Below are positions 39,592 to 49,590 of a stretch of 64,000 bases of DNA, one piece after another. Positions within the stretch are counted from its first letter, which is position 1, and the number at the start of each line of letters is the position of its first letter. This DNA comes from Colletes latitarsis (lineage: Eukaryota; Arthropoda; Insecta; Hymenoptera; Colletidae): the NCBI RefSeq assembly GCF_051014445.1, contig NC_135147.1, positions 28,238,479-28,302,478 of the forward strand, read 5' to 3'. A program made the position numbers and the translations under genes. A model generated the notes under the pieces. The model did not search any database, had not been told where the DNA came from, and was given only the letters and a program-made list of their open reading frames with translations.

Positions 39592-40615
39592 GGGGCCGCC
39601 GTGCAGCGATCGAGACGAGCAAACGAAAGCACAGAATCTGTTTCTAAGGGCTTCGGGCTTTGTCGTTCCCTCCAGGGCCGCGCTCGTTGGCTGACATTTG
39701 TATAAAACACTCGACTCTATATTTAGAGACGCTTTATTATAGTATTTGTAAATAGGAAACCTATCTCGCGGATAGGGGACAACTAGATTTTAGCGGATTT
39801 ATCGTACGCACGAGATATACGATCGTGAACGTGTTGGATAACAGGTTGATGGCGAGTTACTTTTGTACGCGATGAAAGAGTAATATGCAGTTTACGACCG
39901 CTAAAATCGTGCGACAGAATACGAGGCGTAACGTATTTCGTAATCGAGCGAAACACGCACAACGATCGACCCACGAATGAATATACCGCGCCCTTTTCTA
40001 CACGCGACGCCGTTGATTAAGGTCATGAACGAATTAACGTTTTTTCCAACGATAAGCGCGTTTCCCTTTCTCTGGCCTCGACCTCTCTAAACGACGACGT
40101 TCTCGATGATTTTTCGGTTGCCAGGTCCATCTTTCTCGGGCAGATACATGTATTTTTTCACAGCATGGGGTGCTATGCCGGGAGAGATCGACTTCGAGAC
40201 GCGACAACGCAGTGAATCGTGTAAATTATTTGTTGTTTTAATGTAAACTATATATAAATATATATATATATTAAAATAATCGTTATAGCATCTTTAGCGG
40301 TAAATACATCATATTAACTAAGCTTTTGATCGGTGTAACCATTTCTAGTAAATAATAATTCAAGGAAAAAGTAAAGAGTTAAACTATCGTAATGTAACGA
40401 ACGTATTGTATAAATTGTGTACGCGTGGAAATAGAATATTTACCAAATCTGACCAACTTTAACTTCCGATCGTTTTTGGATGGATGATAAGCATTTTTAG
40501 CTCGAAATTTTAATATATATAAAGAATATTTACTTGTAGCGTGTAACCAGAAGAGTATAGTTTTGTATATTGATAGAAGCTAGGTGTACAATAAACTTAA
40601 TTATTATTAACCCGT
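39592..40615 (+). other. Kindlin 3' UTR
   Basis: About 1 kb after the kindlin stop codon, becoming AT-rich after 40.2 kb, with an AT-repeat stretch near 40250-40275. It ends at the AATAAA at 40590-40595. No other gene was seen here. Confidence 0.6.
40590..40595 (+). terminator. Poly(A) signal of kindlin
   Basis: AATAAA about 1.0 kb after the kindlin stop codon, followed by AT-rich sequence. The reverse-strand signal of the convergent TSSK gene is only about 125 bp further on. Confidence 0.6.
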
Positions 40616-40719
40616 GGACTCGTTGGTAGAGCTTCGTTTTGGGTCAAAATGGCGGGCGTGGGTGGCTCCGAGTTTCCGGTTAATTTCACAGAATACGCGC
40701 CATTGAAATCGTAAAATTC

Positions 40720-40725
40720 TTTATT
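40720..40725 (-). terminator. Poly(A) signal of the TSSK gene
   Basis: TTTATT on the + strand reads AATAAA on the - strand, 170 bp after the TSSK stop codon. Confidence 0.5.
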
Positions 40726-40894
40726 AAAGTATGGGTTATTAAAAATCATGTATACAAGTCGACAATAATCGAGGAAGTAAAACAAAATGTATTATAAATA
40801 TCTGCATCTCGAACGGCGCGGAAATCCCTGGGCATCTCGTCGACGTTCGGTGCACAAACGGTGCTGGTTCATCCCTGTCGGTCTGACTTCCCCT

Positions 40895-42604
40895 TCACTC
40901 GACGGCGCACAACGTATTTTTCCCCGAATTGTCCATGGACTTTACGCCGCTGCCCTGATTTTTATTCTCGGAATTCTTGAACGACGGCAACCCTCTCGCT
41001 ACCACGGGAACGTTGCAACCACCCGCTGCGCCCGCTCCAACCATGTTTCCACCACCTCCGCCTCCGCATACCTGAATCAAAGTAAAATTCCTTTCATGGG
41101 CATCCGGCTATCCGTTTACTACTAATTCCTTCGCCCATGACGAACTATTTTATTTCACAGTGACTTTAAAAGAAACTTGTTTTCTTTTTTATAAGAGGCG
41201 TCAAGGCTATACGATATTTTTAAGCACGTTAATAGATTCACAGCCCTGGGAATGGGAACATTTATTTAGAGCATAGATAATTCCGATGGATCGATCGAAT
41301 GAATAAAATTCACCTGCGGATGAATAGGGGGTGCCGAGTGCACGAGTCGTCCAGCAAGAGGACCGGGTTTTTCTTTCTTGGCGCGCACCCACTCGTGACC
41401 CAGGACCCTCTCCAGAGTTAGCCTGAGGGTGATGTCCGGTTCTAGGATGTGCTTGACGATGCTCTTTGCCAACGCGGACACTACCCCCCGTACACGCGAG
41501 CGGAACATCCAGTTCCTCGACATCTGGTCCTTCAATAGTTTCTTGAGATTCGTGTCGTCGAAAGGCATAGAGGCGTTCAGCATGATGAACAGAATGATCC
41601 CTAGGGACCAGACGTCCGCCAGCTTCGGGTTGTATGGGGTGCCGGATACGACTTCCGGTGCAGCGTAGGCCGCGGAGCCGCAGTAAGTCTCGCTGAGGAC
41701 GCGTCTGCCGTCGTGGTCGACGCAGAACCTCGCGAATCCAAAGTCCGCCAGCTTCACGTTGAACTTCCTGGAGAGAAGGATGTTCTCGCACTTGAGGTCA
41801 CGGTGGGCGATGTTCTTCCCGTGGAGATAATAAAGGCCAGAAGCCATCTGTCTGAACCAAAGCTTCGATTGCTGTTCAGGCACGACGCCGTTCTTTTTCA
41901 CGAAGTCCAGGAGGTCGCCATTGTCGGCGCAACGCATGAAAATGAAGACCCTCGGGCCGCGCTGCAATATACTGTGCACCTAGAAATGTTTCGTGTCTGA
42001 ACGCGCGTCGACGGAGTTACCATTTACCCCCTGTTATTTACTGCACGCTAAACGTCGTCTTACTTGAATAATATGAGGATTTTCAATTTTTGTGAGGATC
42101 TCGAGCTCGCGGGGGAAGAACTTGTTGAGGAAATCACGGGGTGCTTTCTCTTTGTCGAATATCTTACAGGCTAACCGTAGTTTCTTGGAGCTGGTCCCGT
42201 CCACGTACTCGGCCAGGTGCACGGTCGCGTACGAACCCTAACGTTTATAAAGTTCCAGCGACCACGGTCGAATTTGTACGGTGAAAATGAGAAGAACGCG
42301 AGATGAATTATAAACGATACGGGACAGTAATGATCCTAAATAACGTTGTGAGAAATTGCGGTGTAATGATAATGATTCGATGCAAGGGTAAAAAGATACT
42401 TGGGTCGCGGCAAAAGGAGGACGGAACAATGTTGCACGGTGAAGGAAGAAAGTAATAAGCAGATGGGAGTTGGAAGAGGTTAACGAACAGGTGGAGGATA
42501 GAGGGTTGGGGGTAAATAACCTGTCCAATCTTTTTGCCAATCAGATAGCCTCGCTGCTCAAGAGCGTTCACCTCCGAATTTCGGGGGCTGAGTCGCGTGG
42601 CCAT
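40895..42604 (-). CDS. Testis-specific serine/threonine kinase (TSSK family), four exons
   Basis: Exons in transcription order are 42521-42604, 42064-42237, 41314-41979 and 40895-41071; all junctions are phase 0 and the product is 366 residues, close to human TSSK1 and TSSK2. The kinase core is complete: Gly loop IGQGSYATV (residues 26-34), ATP lysine in LACKIF (K53), catalytic loop HRDLKCEN (D147, K149), DFGFA (D165), activation segment SETYCGSAAYAAPEV (T184) and WSLGIILFIML. The string HRDLKCEN and YAAPEV are typical of TSSKs within the CAMK group. By family these kinases act in late spermatids; testis expression here is inferred. The C-terminal exon encodes a Gly-rich tail (VCGGGGGGN and following). 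If the last intron is retained, the protein ends 16 residues after the donor at a stop at 41266. It converges with kindlin. The ATG at 42604 opens a frame whose third exon begins with a Val codon. Confidence 0.9.
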
Positions 42605-43555
42605 ACCAGGGGATCTTCATTGGACTTTCGATCCTGATAACGAATAACTGGTTCTTCTTCTTCTTTGCTCGGCTTCTCCACCTCCTTTCCGGTTCTTATA
42701 TCGCGTTCCTGTTACTTATTCAATGTCAGGCCGAACTCGTTGTCTTCCTTATCGTCCTTGAAACGTCTGCACGCACACTCCTTAAATTTGATCGAATTTT
42801 TTCGTGACGGATCTGCGGTTCGTGCCCCGTCTAGGAGCCGAGAAACAACTCGCGGGTTATTTTACGTCGATGTAACCACGTCAGGGGTCCGTTCTGTCAT
42901 TTCATATGGCTGCGTGCACTAGAATTTTGAGCGTCGAGACCAGCTTATACCTGGTACGGAACGGGGCAAAGGAAAAGATCCGTGTCTCATTCGAACACAG
43001 CCATTATACTTAGAAACAACAAACAGTTGACCCGCAAGCACGATCGCGCCATGACTAGCTTCGATTTTCAAACATGTTCACGGTGTACACGTCGGTGACA
43101 CGGATTCGTCCGGTGCACAGAAAATGTCACGATTCCTCTTCTTCTTCACGTTACGCTTCCGGTTCGTACGCGGCCGAAACGCTATACGTACTTAAACTTT
43201 AAATGCCAAGAAACAATCGTCACGTGTATCACCGTTTCTGCGATCTATGGGACTATAGGTTAGATATATCAAAATTTATTCTCGTAACGTAACGTTATGC
43301 ATTTAATAAATAATACTTAAACTCTTGGATCGATGATCTAGTATGAATAACGAATACTGAAAGACTGTTGATAGAATATTATTCATATCTCATATACTAT
43401 CGTGTCTAGATTAGGAGTACCGGAATTTACTCATAAAATGCAATCATTCCTATGTAATAAATAATAGTTGAATGCTTGAATCGCTAATCAATTCACGATA
43501 ATTAGTTTTAACTAACTGTTAAAGGAGTATAGCTATTCGCGGCACTATTTAAATG
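42605..43555. other. Upstream region of the TSSK gene; no gene seen
   Basis: The first 600 bp are GC/CpG-rich and probably hold the TSSK promoter. At about 43.2 kb the sequence turns AT-rich and CpG-poor. No open frame with a recognisable product and no clear core promoter element was found. Confidence 0.5.
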
Positions 43556-43560
43556 AAAAC

Positions 43561-43890
43561 ACTAGCGCCATCTACGAAGAGAACGTCCAAGTTTATCGAG
43601 AAATAGTTCGTTACCAGCAACGCTAGATGGCACTTATTTACCGACCTCAAACCCTCTGGTGTTAAAACGCCCAAGTTTGTCGTGGAATAGTTCGTTATCG
43701 TCAACGTTAGATGGCACCTATTTCCCGCCGTCACGCCATCTATTGCTAAAACGCCCAAGTTTGTCGTGGAATAGTTCGTATCATCCACGCTAAATGGATT
43801 TCTCGAAAAACTTGGGCTTTTTAGCACCAGGGGGCCTGAGGTCGGTAAATAAGCGACTTCTAGCGTTGATGGTAACGAGCTATTGCACGC
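43561..43890. repeat. 84-bp tandem repeat (three copies) followed by an inverted copy
   Basis: Anchors of the unit (GAATAGTTCG context) fall at 43597, 43681 and 43765, so the period is 84 bp. Each unit has AAGTTTGTCGTGGAATAGTT and a CTAGATGGCAC-type segment. After the third unit, at about 43805-43885, the same unit occurs in reverse orientation (CTTGGGCTTTTTAGCACC, then CCTGAGGTCGGTAAATAAGC). Because 84 is a multiple of 3, a repeat-derived 151-codon frame stays open on the minus strand; I do not regard it as a gene. Confidence 0.85.
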
Positions 43891-44435
43891 CACAATACAA
43901 ACCACCGCTTTCAAATCACTGCTCCTTAATTTACTAATTACGCCTTTCCTGGAATTAATATATGAACTTTTAGAGTTTAAGAATATAGTATAGACCATTG
44001 ACAAGATTCAGGGATACCTGTTTTAGCCATCCCATGTGTTATTAAATAGTTATTAACCAATATCGAAAGTCTGTACACTGTTTTTAACCTTTTAACGCAA
44101 CACCTTAGGGATCTATCGCTAATAACTAATTAATTAGAGGAAGGAGCGTTGCAAAATTGGTCCTTGAATGTTTCCAGGGATGTCTATCGATTTAAGCAGA
44201 CAATAGTACAGCCGTAAATGTTACGACTTCCGATATTCATTAATAACGTCTTAATTACTGGCGGAATGGTTCTAAAAACTATCCTTGAATCTTGCCAAGG
44301 GTCTATACTATATTATTCGATTCTAAAAGTTCATATTTTAATCCCAGGAAATGAGTTATTAATGAATAATCAAGGTAAGTATGCAGTGTGTATCAGGAGT
44401 AGAAGTGGGGGTAGCTGTACTCCGTTTTTAGTTCG
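43891..44435. other. AT-rich filler between two tandem arrays; no gene
   Basis: AT-rich sequence without a supportable gene. It contains sequence of the type CTTGAATCTTGCCAAGG near 44284-44300 and TCCTTGAATGTTTCCAGGGA near 44160, suggestive of degenerate repeats. It lies inside the block bounded by inverted copies at about 43.6 and 44.7 kb. Confidence 0.45.
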
Positions 44436-44660
44436 AAACCCGTTCTTAGATGGCGATACTATTCGTTTGCACCAAATCGTGGGGGGCGAGAGGGGATCTG
44501 TACTCCGGATAGTACGAATCCCGTTCTTAGATGGCGATACTATACGTTTGCACCAAATCGTGGGGGGCGAGAGGGGATCTGTACTCCGGATAGTACGAAT
44601 CCCGTTCTTAGATGGCGATACTATACATCGTCACCAAATCGTGGGGGGCGAGAGGGGGTT
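44436..44660. repeat. 81-bp tandem repeat, nearly three copies
   Basis: The segment CGTTCTTAGATGGCGATAC begins at 44441, 44522 and 44603, an exact 81-bp period. The copies are almost identical, so the expansion is recent. The period is a multiple of 3 and the plus-strand frame stays open, with a 27-residue repeat containing IPFLDGDTI and HQIVGGERGS. No gene context supports translation. Confidence 0.9.
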
Positions 44661-44740
44661 TGAGGTCGAAAAATGAGCGTCATCTAGCGTTGAAATAACG
44701 AACTATTTCCCGAAAAATACGTGAGATTTTCCCACTGATT
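44661..44740. repeat. Inverted copy of the 84-bp unit closing the composite repeat block
   Basis: Read in reverse, this segment gives GGGAAATAGTTCGTTATTTC, then CAACGCTAGATGACGC, then GACCTCAAACC. This matches the unit at about 43600-43665. The block from 43.6 to 44.74 kb is thus bounded by inverted copies. Confidence 0.65.
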
Positions 44741-44824
44741 ACCATCCATAAGGGGAGGCCAAACCCTAACTTCGGTACGATAGTCACATTAGATTACAAA
44801 AGACCATAAGGTATAAAGTCAAAA

Positions 44825-44834
44825 TTTATTTATT
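44825..44834 (-). terminator. Poly(A) signals of RpS25
   Basis: Two overlapping TTTATT on the + strand (AATAAA on the minus strand), 80 bp after the RpS25 stop codon. A further TTTATT lies near 44875. Confidence 0.5.
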
Positions 44835-44911
44835 AGAAGGATTATTAAATTAGGGTTTTGTTTTATTGAAATTTTTTATTGAACGAATTTATACATAGCG
44901 CAGGAACGAAA

Positions 44912-45903
44912 TTACGCAGCCGGATCATCACCCTTGGTAGTTCGTGTGTAGATCAATTGGGCATGGTGTTGAACGACTTGTTTGATGAATCCGTTCTGTT
45001 GCAGTTCAATCAGTGCCCTTCTGGCGAGAGATCCGCGGATCTTTAACCTTTCACTAACGACCGATGGTGTGATTAATTTGTACATAGTTACTTCTTTTTG
45101 CAGTTTCTCATATGTGCTTTTGTCGAACAGTACTTGGTTGTTTAATTTGTCGCGAACTTTTCCTTTGGACCACTTCTACAATAAAAAATAGTTTTCCAAG
45201 ATTACACATGGTAATTGCAATGACAGTCAATCTATTAAAGACTTCATAGGTATGAATTTAAAGTAGGGAAAGATTATACAAACCTTCTTTTTAGCTTTTC
45301 CACCAGATCCTCCTTCCTTCTTTTTCTGCGTCTTCTGTGGTTGCTTCGAAGACCCCTTCGTATCTTTCTTAGGCGGCTGAAATAAAAAATAATAATATAT
45401 GACATGTCCAAAGAATCTAAATATTAAATTTTCCTGTCAACTATTAATCAGACTCATTAAATCAGTATAGTTTGCTATCACGTTATCGTTCCAGCATGAA
45501 ATTATCATCATTATATGTTAATTGAAAACAAATATCAATCGCTATGAATATACTTAACAATAGTAATGTGTACGTCGAGAAATTGATTACCGTGTCAACA
45601 AAACAAGCATACAAGAATAGTGTAGAGATGTTCACGCGTTAAGTTAACTTAGAAGTAATTGCAAATGAACATAAAAGATTCACGATTAAATTCTTTGAAC
45701 GTGTTGTATACACCATGTGGACGAAGACGTTGACAAAGATTATCTTCTCGATTACACATAACATTTACGAAGAACTCGATCAATTTTTCAAAGAAAATTA
45801 TCATAACACATAGTCGTAAACTTCTGTTCACTCACAAAATTACTTGATGCAAATATAATTAAAAATAGAAAGGAAAAACGTTCTTTGGAAGCGTACTCAC
45901 CAT
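44912..45903 (-). CDS. RpS25: 40S ribosomal protein S25 (eS25), three exons
   Basis: Exons in order are 45901-45903, 45284-45376 and 44912-45175, giving 119 residues. The first coding exon holds only the ATG (ATG followed by GTGAGT). Exon 2 encodes the Lys-rich N-terminal tail (PPKKDTKGSSK to GGSGGKAKKK). Exon 3 encodes the conserved core KWSKGKVRDKLNN, YKLITPSVVSERLKIRGSLA and HAQLIYTRTTKGDD. The match with animal eS25 is close over the whole core. The protein is part of the small-subunit head near the E site and supports IRES-type initiation. The gene is divergent from ZnT7. A pyrimidine tract just before the ATG fits a 5'-TOP leader, the usual translational control of ribosomal protein mRNAs. 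Confidence 0.97.
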
Positions 45904-45918
45904 GATGACTGTCTACTC

Positions 45919-45933
45919 GGAAAGAAAGGGAAG
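45919..45933 (-). promoter_or_regulatory. Candidate 5'-TOP tract of RpS25
   Basis: On the minus strand the sequence CTTCCCTTTCTTTCC lies 16-30 bases before the RpS25 ATG. Ribosomal protein mRNAs usually start at a C inside such a tract. The exact start site is inferred. Confidence 0.5.
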
Positions 45934-46793
45934 TGAATAGGTCACCATCTTTAATGGTTATTTCATTCGGACACTGCGTTGGTCAATGTCATTACCGAAA
46001 TAGACTGAAAATTGAAGGAAATAAAATAATAATGAGTGAACGAATTAATGGAAAAATTAAGTTAATGGTTATATTGTACGATTATTAGAAAGTATATAAA
46101 AATCGGTTTACACGTGTCACTAATAAAATAGTGTCGAGCTGTCAGTCGCTCAGGAGTGGCTGTACCGTGTCAAGCATGGCGCTACGCCGAGTGTTTTCAC
46201 GTCTCGATATTTCTTACCTTTGACGCGCCAGCAAAATGTATTTGCTTTAAGAATACCCTTCACTATCGTTAAATTCATCACGAGTCTTCATTTGTACATC
46301 CAATTTCGTACTGGAAAGGTAATTACTTTACAATAGAAACATTTATGTAAGGTTAAGATGCCTTTCACCGTCGCTACATGTCATTTGTATTTTTATTTAA
46401 CTTAATCTATAAACGATAAATGTGCAATTTGAATAAATTAATCGATGGCAAACTAGCAGCTAGTCCTAAATGAGATTTTTAAGTGAAGAAAGCATTATGT
46501 TACATTATTATCGAGTGTCATTAACTGATAAGCGAACGTGTCTCTAATCAGCTGGACAATCATCGGTTTACCTTCCACATATTTTTGATTATGTTCGACG
46601 ATTGCCTTCTTTGAACTATAAAATTTTTATTTAAACGCCTGAATTACCGTGTAAATAGCATTCGATAAAAAGTTCAGTCACAAAAATAGTATTTCAAACG
46701 AACATATGCAAAATCCGGAGTTACCACAAAATCGTGTTTCTTTTTATTACAGGATAACGTGACTGATAGAAGCAGCCCTGGCACTGTTGCAAA
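45934..46793. promoter_or_regulatory. Divergent promoter region RpS25/ZnT7 with probable ZnT7 leader intron
   Basis: About 0.86 kb between two divergent genes. On the ZnT7 side a donor (AAAG then GTAATT, after position 46318) and an acceptor (TTTTTATTACAG ending at 46752) fit a 5' UTR intron, leaving a short leader exon 46753-46793 directly before the ATG. The GC-richer stretch near 46130-46220 is the likely start region of ZnT7. No open frame was recognised. Confidence 0.45.
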
Positions 46794-47858
46794 ATGCTTC
46801 CACTTACGCACAAGGATTCAAGAAACCTTGTTAGCCGGATAAAGGAGAAGTTATTAAGTTGGAAACGTCTAATATTTTCTGATAAAAATACTAGGAATTT
46901 GTTTTTATTTCTTCTGCTCAATTTGTCCTTTGCATTTATCGAATTACTGTACGGAGTATGGACAAATAGTTTGGGTTTAATATCGGATAGTTTTCACATG
47001 TTCTTTGATTGCACTGGTTTACTATTTGGCTTGGCCGCATCTGTTATAACTAAGTGGAGAGCAAACGAACGATATTCTTATGGCTATGTCAGAGCAGAAG
47101 TCTTGGGAGGGTTTGTTAATGCTCTACTTTTATTTTTTATTGCCCTTTTCATAATGTCAGAGGCTGTTGAAAGATCCATAGAACCCCCAGAGATAAAACA
47201 CGAGAGGCTTTTGGTTGTATCTATTATGGGATTGATAGTTAATTTAGTAGGAATATACGTGTTCCATCATGGGCATGGGCATGGCCATGGTGGGGGTCAT
47301 GGCCATTCTCATTCTCATTCTCATTCTCACAGTGACCATGGTCATTCTCACTCGAATCACACTCACAGCCACGATCATCACGATATTGAAATTGATCCCT
47401 CCTTCAGTGGTACAAACTCTCAGATTATGAAAGGAGTTTTCCTGCATATCTTAGCAGACACTCTAGGATCTGTAGGTGTAATTGTATCAGCAGTGCTGAT
47501 GCGCCTGTTTGGTTGGTTTATAGCCGATCCGATTTGTTCTATGTTGATTTCATTATTGATAGTTTTAAGTGTGCTTTCATTAATGAAAGATTCATGGGAA
47601 ATATTAATGCAAAGGCAACCAGCAGCATTGGATCATGTTCTGCCACAGTGTTATAACAAGGTGACTCAACTGGCTGGGGTATATAGTGTACAAGAACCAC
47701 ATTTTTGGACATTGTGTTCGGACGTTTATGTCGGGTGTTTAAAATTAGAAGTGGCTAGAACAGTAGAGCCGAAATACGTTGTAGCGCATACGCAAATGAT
47801 ATTCCAAGCAGCTGGGATAAGGCATCTAACGGTCCAACTGGATTACGCACCTATGTGA
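46794..47858 (+). CDS. SLC30A7: Zinc transporter ZnT7 (SLC30A7, cation diffusion facilitator)
   Basis: A single coding exon of 354 residues. Six membrane segments are visible. The zinc site is formed by H68xxxD72 (SDSFHMFFD) in segment II and H218xxxD222 (LHILAD) in segment V. The loop between segments IV and V (about residues 158-196) is His-rich, with HGHGHGHGGG- and HSHSHSHS-type runs. The N-terminus, WTNSLGLISD, and YGYVRAEVLGGFVNA match the ZnT5/ZnT7 early-secretory branch; Drosophila ZnT86D is the expected orthologue. It moves zinc into the Golgi for secreted zinc enzymes. The C-terminal cytosolic domain (LEVARTVEPKYVVAHTQM) is complete. The ATG at 46794 follows a probable leader splice. 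Codon use is AT-rich, unlike kindlin. Confidence 0.95.
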   Translation: MLPLTHKDSRNLVSRIKEKLLSWKRLIFSDKNTRNLFLFLLLNLSFAFIELLYGVWTNSLGLISDSFHMFFDCTGLLFGLAASVITKWRANERYSYGYVRAEVLGGFVNALLLFFIALFIMSEAVERSIEPPEIKHERLLVVSIMGLIVNLVGIYVFHHGHGHGHGGGHGHSHSHSHSHSDHGHSHSNHTHSHDHHDIEIDPSFSGTNSQIMKGVFLHILADTLGSVGVIVSAVLMRLFGWFIADPICSMLISLLIVLSVLSLMKDSWEILMQRQPAALDHVLPQCYNKVTQLAGVYSVQEPHFWTLCSDVYVGCLKLEVARTVEPKYVVAHTQMIFQAAGIRHLTVQLDYAPM

Positions 47859-48640
47859 TCTACAAAAAACGTGCATGTCATAAAGTGTTCTTATAAGTGC
47901 TCCAAGACTGTATTTGTTTGCGGAGTCTGTCAAAAGCAAGCAAGGAACACTGCATTAGTGCAAAATATTTCTGCCATTTTAAAGTTGTGCAGATGCATTG
48001 TTTTGAGTAATAGTGAATACCATCTTGGATTACAAATTGTTTAAGAATATATTCGGTTATTAAAATCTGTGGAAGCGATTGATATAATTGTATCATCATA
48101 TTCCTAAGGATTGTATTACAATTTCATTTCAAAGTTCATTCCTCTTTTTGTTAATGTACATATAAATATCAGCTCATTTACTTTTGTCAACTACACTCCT
48201 TTCCAACCAAAAGCCAAGAGTAATGATTTGTATTATTTATTAAAGTCTTTGTATCAAATTGCATTTAAAGCTTAGAAATTATTGGTGTACAGCATTCAGA
48301 CTTTTTTATCTTTGTAAGACTAATTTATGTCACATCAATAACTTTCTGTATATTACTGTTTGTAATGTAAAATCCGAACTATGATCAAGCGCGTGCAAAA
48401 ACGTAGAAAGAAAAAACATTGTGTTTGCACATAATTATAGTGGCCAAACTCATTTGCAGACAGCTGTGGACAGCTAGTCATTGCCACGTGAAATCTGTGA
48501 AATATATACATATATATAAATGCAATTTTACAAAATGTAATATAAATTGATATTCTTACGTTTATACGGAGTTATGCTTTCCTCAAAATCGTATTTATTT
48601 TGTACATTCTGTTTGTGTAAAATAAAATCGATATCAAGAA
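47859..48640 (+). other. ZnT7 3' UTR
   Basis: AT-rich sequence after the ZnT7 stop codon, without a gene, ending near the AATAAA at 48621-48626. Short AT-repeat stretches lie near 48500-48520. Confidence 0.5.
48621..48626 (+). terminator. Poly(A) signal of ZnT7
   Basis: AATAAA about 760 bp after the ZnT7 stop codon. Earlier, weaker variants (ATTAAA near 48239) could give shorter transcripts. Confidence 0.45.
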
Positions 48641-49530
48641 ATTCGCTCGCACTTACCGCGTATTGATGATCGTTTCACAGCAGTGTGTCTGTACTTACGA
48701 AATACAGTGTAGAAGCATCCAGTAAATGAATTACTATTAATATCAAAATAACTATACTGTAGAAAAATTTGTTTAGAAACTGGCCGGTAAAGATTGTTTG
48801 TAATATTGGAGTTGATTGTCGTTGATCGAAACGGAACTACGAGAACTCATTAATTCAACTATCCCATTAGTACGCATAATTTTTTATTACATATTTTATA
48901 AATACGCAACAAAGTGACAAGAGTCATTTATCATGTTTCATCGTTTTCACCAGCATTGTAACGTCTTCGAATGGCGATTGCCGAATTAGATTAACGAAAG
49001 ATTTATAACTATAAATCGTAAGCGTGATCAGGACATTCCACGTAATCGAGATATATGATTTGTATACTTGAAGTTGTGATGACGTAAGCCAAAAAATTAA
49101 TGCAAACTTATAGGAATAACGCGAAGGATTTTTGTATCGAGATACTGTATCAACGTGCATGTGTAAAACGATCAAATACTTTGCGATCCGATATGACCGG
49201 TACAATCTCCGAATTGAAAATGAACATTGTTACGTTTTATCAGCGTTATTGTATAGATGAACGATCAAAGAGAATGTCCTCAGTATTGAGAGAGTGTAAA
49301 TAAACAGGAATACTTGTACTAATAATAATTTGTGGTTCATTCTCTGTTGGTCGACTAGGAGTGATCTGTCTCTTGTATAAATAAATTTATTTCTCCTCAT
49401 CGAGTCTATGCGCGTTTACTTTCGATCGAAACGGGGGAATTATTCGAACTGCGGGCTTTCAAACACATATTACATTTATTTGAAGGATATGTATACACAT
49501 ATAAATACATAAATATTTATAATAAAATCG
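48641..49530. other. AT-rich intergenic region; nothing recognised
   Basis: Open frames of up to 93 codons on the minus strand have no recognisable domain and AT-biased composition, as expected by chance. I see no gene here. Confidence 0.5.
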
Positions 49531-49590
49531 CTGAAGCTGATGCCACACGTAGACGCCTTAGACGATACGCGTGTGTGGTGTCAGTTTCAG
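49531..49590 (+). ncRNA. Candidate small-RNA hairpin (miRNA-precursor-like)
   Basis: The arm CTGAAGCTGATGCCACACG pairs with GTGTGTGGTGTCAGTTTCAG across a loop of about 20 nt. The stem has about 18 pairs, including three G-U pairs. Size and stem suit an insect miRNA precursor, and G-U pairs favour an RNA-level structure. I do not recognise the mature sequence. It could be chance. The other strand would not fold equally well. Confidence 0.25.

Noticed and set aside
43549..44004. 151-codon minus-strand frame with internal repeats
   Set aside because: Produced by the 84-bp tandem repeat, whose length is a multiple of 3; no upstream signals or homology.
47244..47447. Met-rich frame antisense to ZnT7
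   Set aside because: Shadow of the His-codon repeats (CAT/CAC) in the ZnT7 loop.
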